Below are positions 59,994 to 64,000 of a stretch of DNA of 64,000 bases, in pieces (within the stretch, counting starts at the first letter, position 1; every line of letters begins with the position of its first letter). The notes under the pieces were generated by a model, which saw only the letters and a program-made list of their open reading frames with translations, was not told the DNA's origin and made no database searches. The stretch comes from Calycina herbarum (taxonomy: Eukaryota > Ascomycota > Leotiomycetes > Helotiales > Pezizellaceae). The position numbers were made by a program, and so were the translations under genes. The stretch spans positions 544,500-608,499 of the forward strand of contig LLEY01000016.1 in assembly GCA_001414485.1 (NCBI GenBank), read 5' to 3'.

Positions 59994-60649
59994 AGTGGTT
60001 GGTTCATGACGATGGTCTACTTCCACAATCCCAGAAAATGAAAAGAAAACCGCAATTACTTTGTTCTTCGAGCCCCGCTTTCACGTTGAAGCGAAGCAGT
60101 ATCATATGCTCGACAATAGTTGATGTCTCCTTGTTTGTTAAGTGTGGGATGATTAAATATGGAGGTTTGTATTGGTTTGTACCCCGCCACGTGTTCGAGA
60201 TTGCTCATGGCTCCGTTCCGTTTCTTTGGAAGATTTCCTGATCAGGGTCTTGGTTATTTTATATATATATTTGTCCTGTTCAAGTTGGCATTATTAAGGA
60301 TATAAATATTTAGATGTATTTACTAAATTTGTTCTGTTTATTTCTGGAGAAATGGAGGTGACCAAGAAAATCGAGCCCTACCCTCTCCCACCAAAGATGT
60401 CATCACTCATTGCTGCCTTAACCTGATCTAGCATGGCAACTATCGATAAAAATTGATAAGGCCCCTCGTCACATGACCAGTGTTGAAACAGACCCAACCT
60501 GGAAAAGTGAATTGTTGATTCTGCCACGTGTCGAGTATTAAAGAAGATATCGAGTATCAAAAGTGAGGCGTTCAATAGTAAAGATGCAGTAAGGGACAGA
60601 TAAACAAACCAGCTTCATTGTCAAGTTCTGGCATGTTGTTTGGTTGGTA

Positions 60650-60667
60650 GAAGGCTCTCGAACTTTC
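60650..60667. promoter_or_regulatory. Heat shock element
   Basis: GAA-gg-CTC-tc-GAA-ct-TTC: four alternating 5-bp HSF units with a single mismatch (CTC for TTC), about 233 bp upstream of the Hsp110 ATG. Binding by HSF1 would give heat induction. Confidence 0.65.
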
Positions 60668-60899
60668 AGGGCGAGATATCGAAGGCGGTGGAAACGCTAG
60701 CGAGAAAGGCTGGTGGGCTCTCTGTCGCCGTAATATTTTTTCCACCACGCTTGCCAGCAACAAGCTTTAAATCACTCTACATAACCAAACACCACCTCTG
60801 TTTCACCCACCTCTCTGCCCCTCGTCACACTCTTTATTTTTCTTTGCGACCCCATTCCAACCTCGAAATCGCACACCTGTATCAAATCTATCCGCCAAT

Positions 60900-63324
60900 A
60901 TGAGTGGTATGTCAACAATCTTCACCCCGCAGCCCTCTTTGAGAGATGCTAACAGCCCCGGTTCTAGTCGTCGGCGTAGACTTCGGTACGCTTAATACCG
61001 TCATCGCAGTTGCTCGCAACCGTGGTGTTGACGTGGTATGTATCCTCACCTTTCCATTCTACTGTTGCCGGTGTTCTGACTTTCCCAGATCACAAATGAA
61101 GTCTCCAATCGAGCCACACCGTAAGTACCCTCGACCCCCGCCTTTCGCTGCACAATCTAATCTCGAGTATAGATCGCTTGTTGGCTTTGGGCCCAAGAGC
61201 AGATACCTCGGAGAGCCTGCGAAGACACAAGAAATCTCCAACTTGAAGAACACCGTCGGGTCTCTAAAACGATTAGCAGGACGAGCCTTGAACGACCCAG
61301 ATGTCCAAATCGAACAGCAATTCGTCTCCGCCCCCCTCGTCGACATCAATGGCCAGGTCGGTGCCGAAGTTACATATATGGGAAAGAAGGAAAGATATAC
61401 CTCCACACAGCTGGTTTCCATGTTCTTGAGCAAAGTCAAGGCTACGGCTTCCGCAGAATTAAAATTGCCAGTCTCAGACTTGGTTATGAGTGTTCCAGCA
61501 TGGTTCACCGACATCCAACGAAGAGCGCTGATGGATGCCGCCGAGATTGCTGGTCTCAAACTCCTCCGCCTGATGAACGACACAACCGCAGCCGCCTTGG
61601 GATATGGTATCACCAAGACTGATTTACCTTCTACCCCAGAGGAAAAGCCAAGACGTGTGGCTTTCATCGATATCGGGCACAGCAATTACTCATGTTCGAT
61701 TGTCGAGTTCAGAAAGGGTGAATTGGCTGTCAAGTCCACCGCATATGATCGTCACTTTGGTGGACGTGATTTCGACAAGGCTTTGGTGGACCACTTTGCC
61801 GAGGAGTTCAAGGAAAAATACAAGATTGACATCAAGAGCAATGGAAAGGCCATGGTCCGTGTCGGTGCTGCTGCTGAGAAGTTAAAGAAGATTCTCTCCG
61901 CCAACCAGCAGGCACCTATCAACATCGAGTCTTTGATGAACGATGTTGATGTGCAGTCAATGATGAAGCGTGAGGAGTTGGAGGCACTTGTTGAGCCACT
62001 TCTCAAGCGTGTCCATACCCCTCTTGAGCAAGCTTTGGCCGAGGCCAAGTTGAACAAGGAGGATATCGACATTATTGAGTTGGTCGGTGGATGTACTCGT
62101 GTTCCAGCACTCAAGGAGCGCATCCAAAAATTCTTCGGCAAGACTCTCTCCTTCACTCTTAACCAGGACGAGGCCATCGCACGAGGATGTGCTTTCAGTT
62201 GCGCCATTCTTTCCCCAGTCTTTCGAGTCCGCGACTTTGCCATCCACGACATCGTCAACTATCCTATCGAATTTACATGGGAGAAATCACCTGATATCCC
62301 AGATGAGGATACCAGTCTTACTGTCTTCAACAAGGGCAATGTCATGCCATCAACAAAGATTCTCACCTTCTACCGCAAAGAGGCTTTCAACCTGGAGGCA
62401 AAATACGCCAAGCCTGAATTATTACCAGGTAAAATCAACCCATGGATTGGTCAATTCACAGTCAAGAACGTCAAGGCCGATTCCAAGGACGACTTTATGA
62501 TTTGCAAGCTCAAGGCACGTTTGAACTTGCACGGTATCTTGAACGTTGAGTCAGGATACTACGTCGAGGATGTTGAGATTGAAGAGGCAATTCCAGAAGA
62601 GAAAGAGGGCGAGAAGAAGGATGACAAGAAAGATCCAGACGTATGTTATTTGACCCATTCATTGAGAGAGAAATGCTAACTTTCACAGGCCATGGATGCC
62701 GAAGCCACCAAGACCCGAAAGGTCAAGAAGCAAGTCCGAAAGGGCGATCTTCCTATCATCTCCGGTACCTCGTCTCTCGATCAAACCAAGAAGGATGCTG
62801 CCGCTGAGCAGGAAGCCGCCATGATCATGGAGGATAAGCTTGTTGCCGACACCGAGGACAAGAAGAACGAGCTTGAGACCTACATCTACGAGATGAGAAA
62901 TAAGATTGATGACACCTACTCCGAGTTCGCCAACGAGGATGAGAAGACCAAGTTAAAGGCAAAGCTCGAGGCAAGCGAAGTAAGTTTTGACAATTCTTTT
63001 GTTGCACAAGCAAGGTTACTAATTTTGTTACAGGACTGGCTTTACGATGAGGGTGAGGATGCTACCAAGGCCGTCTATGTCGCCAAGATGGATGAGATCC
63101 GTGCTGTTGCGGGACCAATCGTCCAACGTTACTTTGATAAAATCGAGGAAGAACGTGCTGCACAACGTGCCATTGAAGAGGCCGAGGCTCAAAAGAAAAA
63201 GGAGATGGCCGAGGCTGCCAGAGCTGCCGCGATGGCACAGGAAGCCGCTGCCACCAAGGACGAAGAGATGACCGATGCTGATGCCGCAAAGCCTGATGAG
63301 ATTGTGGAGCCCGAGTCAAAGTGA
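60900..63324 (+). CDS. SSE1: Hsp110-family chaperone (SSE1 / Hsp88)
   Basis: Cytosolic nucleotide-exchange factor and holdase for Hsp70. Six exons: 60900-60906, 60968-61035, 61089-61120, 61173-62640, 62689-62979, 63034-63324, giving 718 residues. The start MSVVGVDFGTLNTVIAVARN and RATPSLVGFG define the nucleotide-binding domain. Further blocks are FLSKVKATASAELK, SVPAWFTDIQRRAL, LRLMNDTTAAALGYGI, AFIDIGHSNYS, HFGGRDFD and ELVGGCTRVPALK. The substrate domain holds the acidic Glu/Lys loop (about 62580-62640) that marks Hsp110 rather than Hsp70, followed by a helical lid and an Ala/Glu-rich tail ending EPESK. There is no EEVD end, as expected for the family. The three tiny 5' exons set the start. 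A heat shock element lies upstream. Confidence 0.96.
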
Positions 63325-64000
63325 TGTGGACATAACGACAACTTAATGATCTCATGATGGGAGGGAAAAACGCTTACGCATTGGGGAAGTGACACCCAGG
63401 GACGGGGGGGGATATTCAAATGTAAAGATGATAATTGCTTACACGTTTTTTTCTTTCGAAGACATTTGTTTTTGACGGAGGTTTCTGCTACTAAAGACTT
63501 CTCTTTCTTCTACTCTTGTGTTTGTGGGGGGGGGAGGGGCTTTGGGGGAGTGAGTGGGTATGCGTGTGAGCTTCTTCTTCCTTTTTTTCTATAGATGGAT
63601 GGCATGATTTGATCGCGATGATGCGTGGATTCAGATTCAGACATGCGATGGATGTTCTCGCATGTGGTTCCGGATGCGAATAAAATAAGAATAGAAATGA
63701 TATGTTTGTTTTTTTTTTTGATACATTTTTTTTCACCTCGAGTTTTTGTGAGGTCTACCCGCCTTGTAACCAAGTGACAAAATATCATACCAATTTTGGT
63801 GTTTCGGTTACAGATCAAGAGGAGGTGCGCCGTATTTGATTTCTTTCGATCTGTAGAATCTTTCTTTTTACTTTGTAGGATTTAAGTTGCTAATGAAAGT
63901 TATGGCTTGATCGTTTTCCAATGCTCATTCTTCCTCTTCTTAGTAACTAACTGAGATGAATACAAGTCTTTGGGGGGCCGAGGGGGGGGGGGGTCTTTTG
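63325..64000. other. 3' flank, no gene seen
   Basis: Contains G-runs (63404-63411, 63524-63533, 63983-63994) and a T-run before 63740. No coding feature. Confidence 0.5.

Larger units (their letters stand above)
59407..60899. other. Intergenic region with MITE-like element and heat shock promoter
   Basis: 3' flank of chitin synthase, a MITE-like element (59811-59993), and the promoter of the Hsp110 gene. No coding frame is supported. Confidence 0.5.

Overview
This is nuclear DNA of a filamentous ascomycete. Genes carry short introns (39-190 bp, mostly 48-70) with GTAAGT/GTATGT-type donors and CTAAC/CTAAT-type branch points. The gene set is typical of Pezizomycotina: a class X hybrid histidine kinase, HET-domain proteins, a DUF7580 relic, a C2H2-Rua1-ankyrin protein, fungal nitrate reductase and a division-III-type chitin synthase. 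AT-rich, TpA-rich blocks look like RIP-mutated repeats. A leotiomycete (Helotiales, Sclerotiniaceae-like) is my best guess, from the style of the proteins only.

Layout. 1-11 kb: the 3' part of a >2,100-residue hybrid histidine kinase, a small secreted six-cysteine protein, ribosomal protein eL27 and an F-box-like protein. 11-29 kb: an accessory island holding a 5'-degenerate HET gene beside a 277-bp MITE, a dead amidase, a dead DUF7580 gene, a long C2H2/Rua1/ankyrin gene with a one-base frame break, a truncated HET fragment, two broken F-box-like genes, two RIP-like AT-rich blocks and a second MITE. Most breaks are TAG or TGA codons where the family has W, Q or R, which fits C:G to T:A mutation. 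29.2-29.5 kb: a small secreted precursor with three alpha-factor-like Kex2/Ste13 repeats, one per exon. 31.6-36.4 kb: nitrate reductase, with GATA sites and a NIT4-type palindrome upstream, then a single-pass membrane protein with a PAN/apple-like ectodomain. 38-42.3 kb: UPF2/NMD2. 44.2-46.5 kb: a thioesterase relic and a small two-TM protein. 47.7-50.5 kb: an LSH/DDM1-type SNF2 ATPase. 56.9-59.4 kb: a chitin synthase after a very long pyrimidine-rich 5' region. 60.9-63.3 kb: an Hsp110/SSE1 chaperone with a heat shock element.

How they work together. The core genes are unrelated housekeeping and signalling genes: stress phosphorelay, translation, nitrate assimilation, mRNA surveillance, chromatin remodelling, wall synthesis and protein folding. 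The island between eL27 and nitrate reductase is enriched in self/non-self recognition families (HET, ankyrin, DUF7580) and is decaying. The most interesting intact items are the exon-per-repeat peptide precursor (29157-29497), a 42-nt exon that carries only the P-loop of the histidine kinase ATPase domain (737-778), the C2H2-Rua1-ankyrin fusion (19159-22966), and two fold-back (templated inverted) mutations inside dead genes.

All intron boundaries were read by eye from splice signals and frame continuity. No database search was possible.
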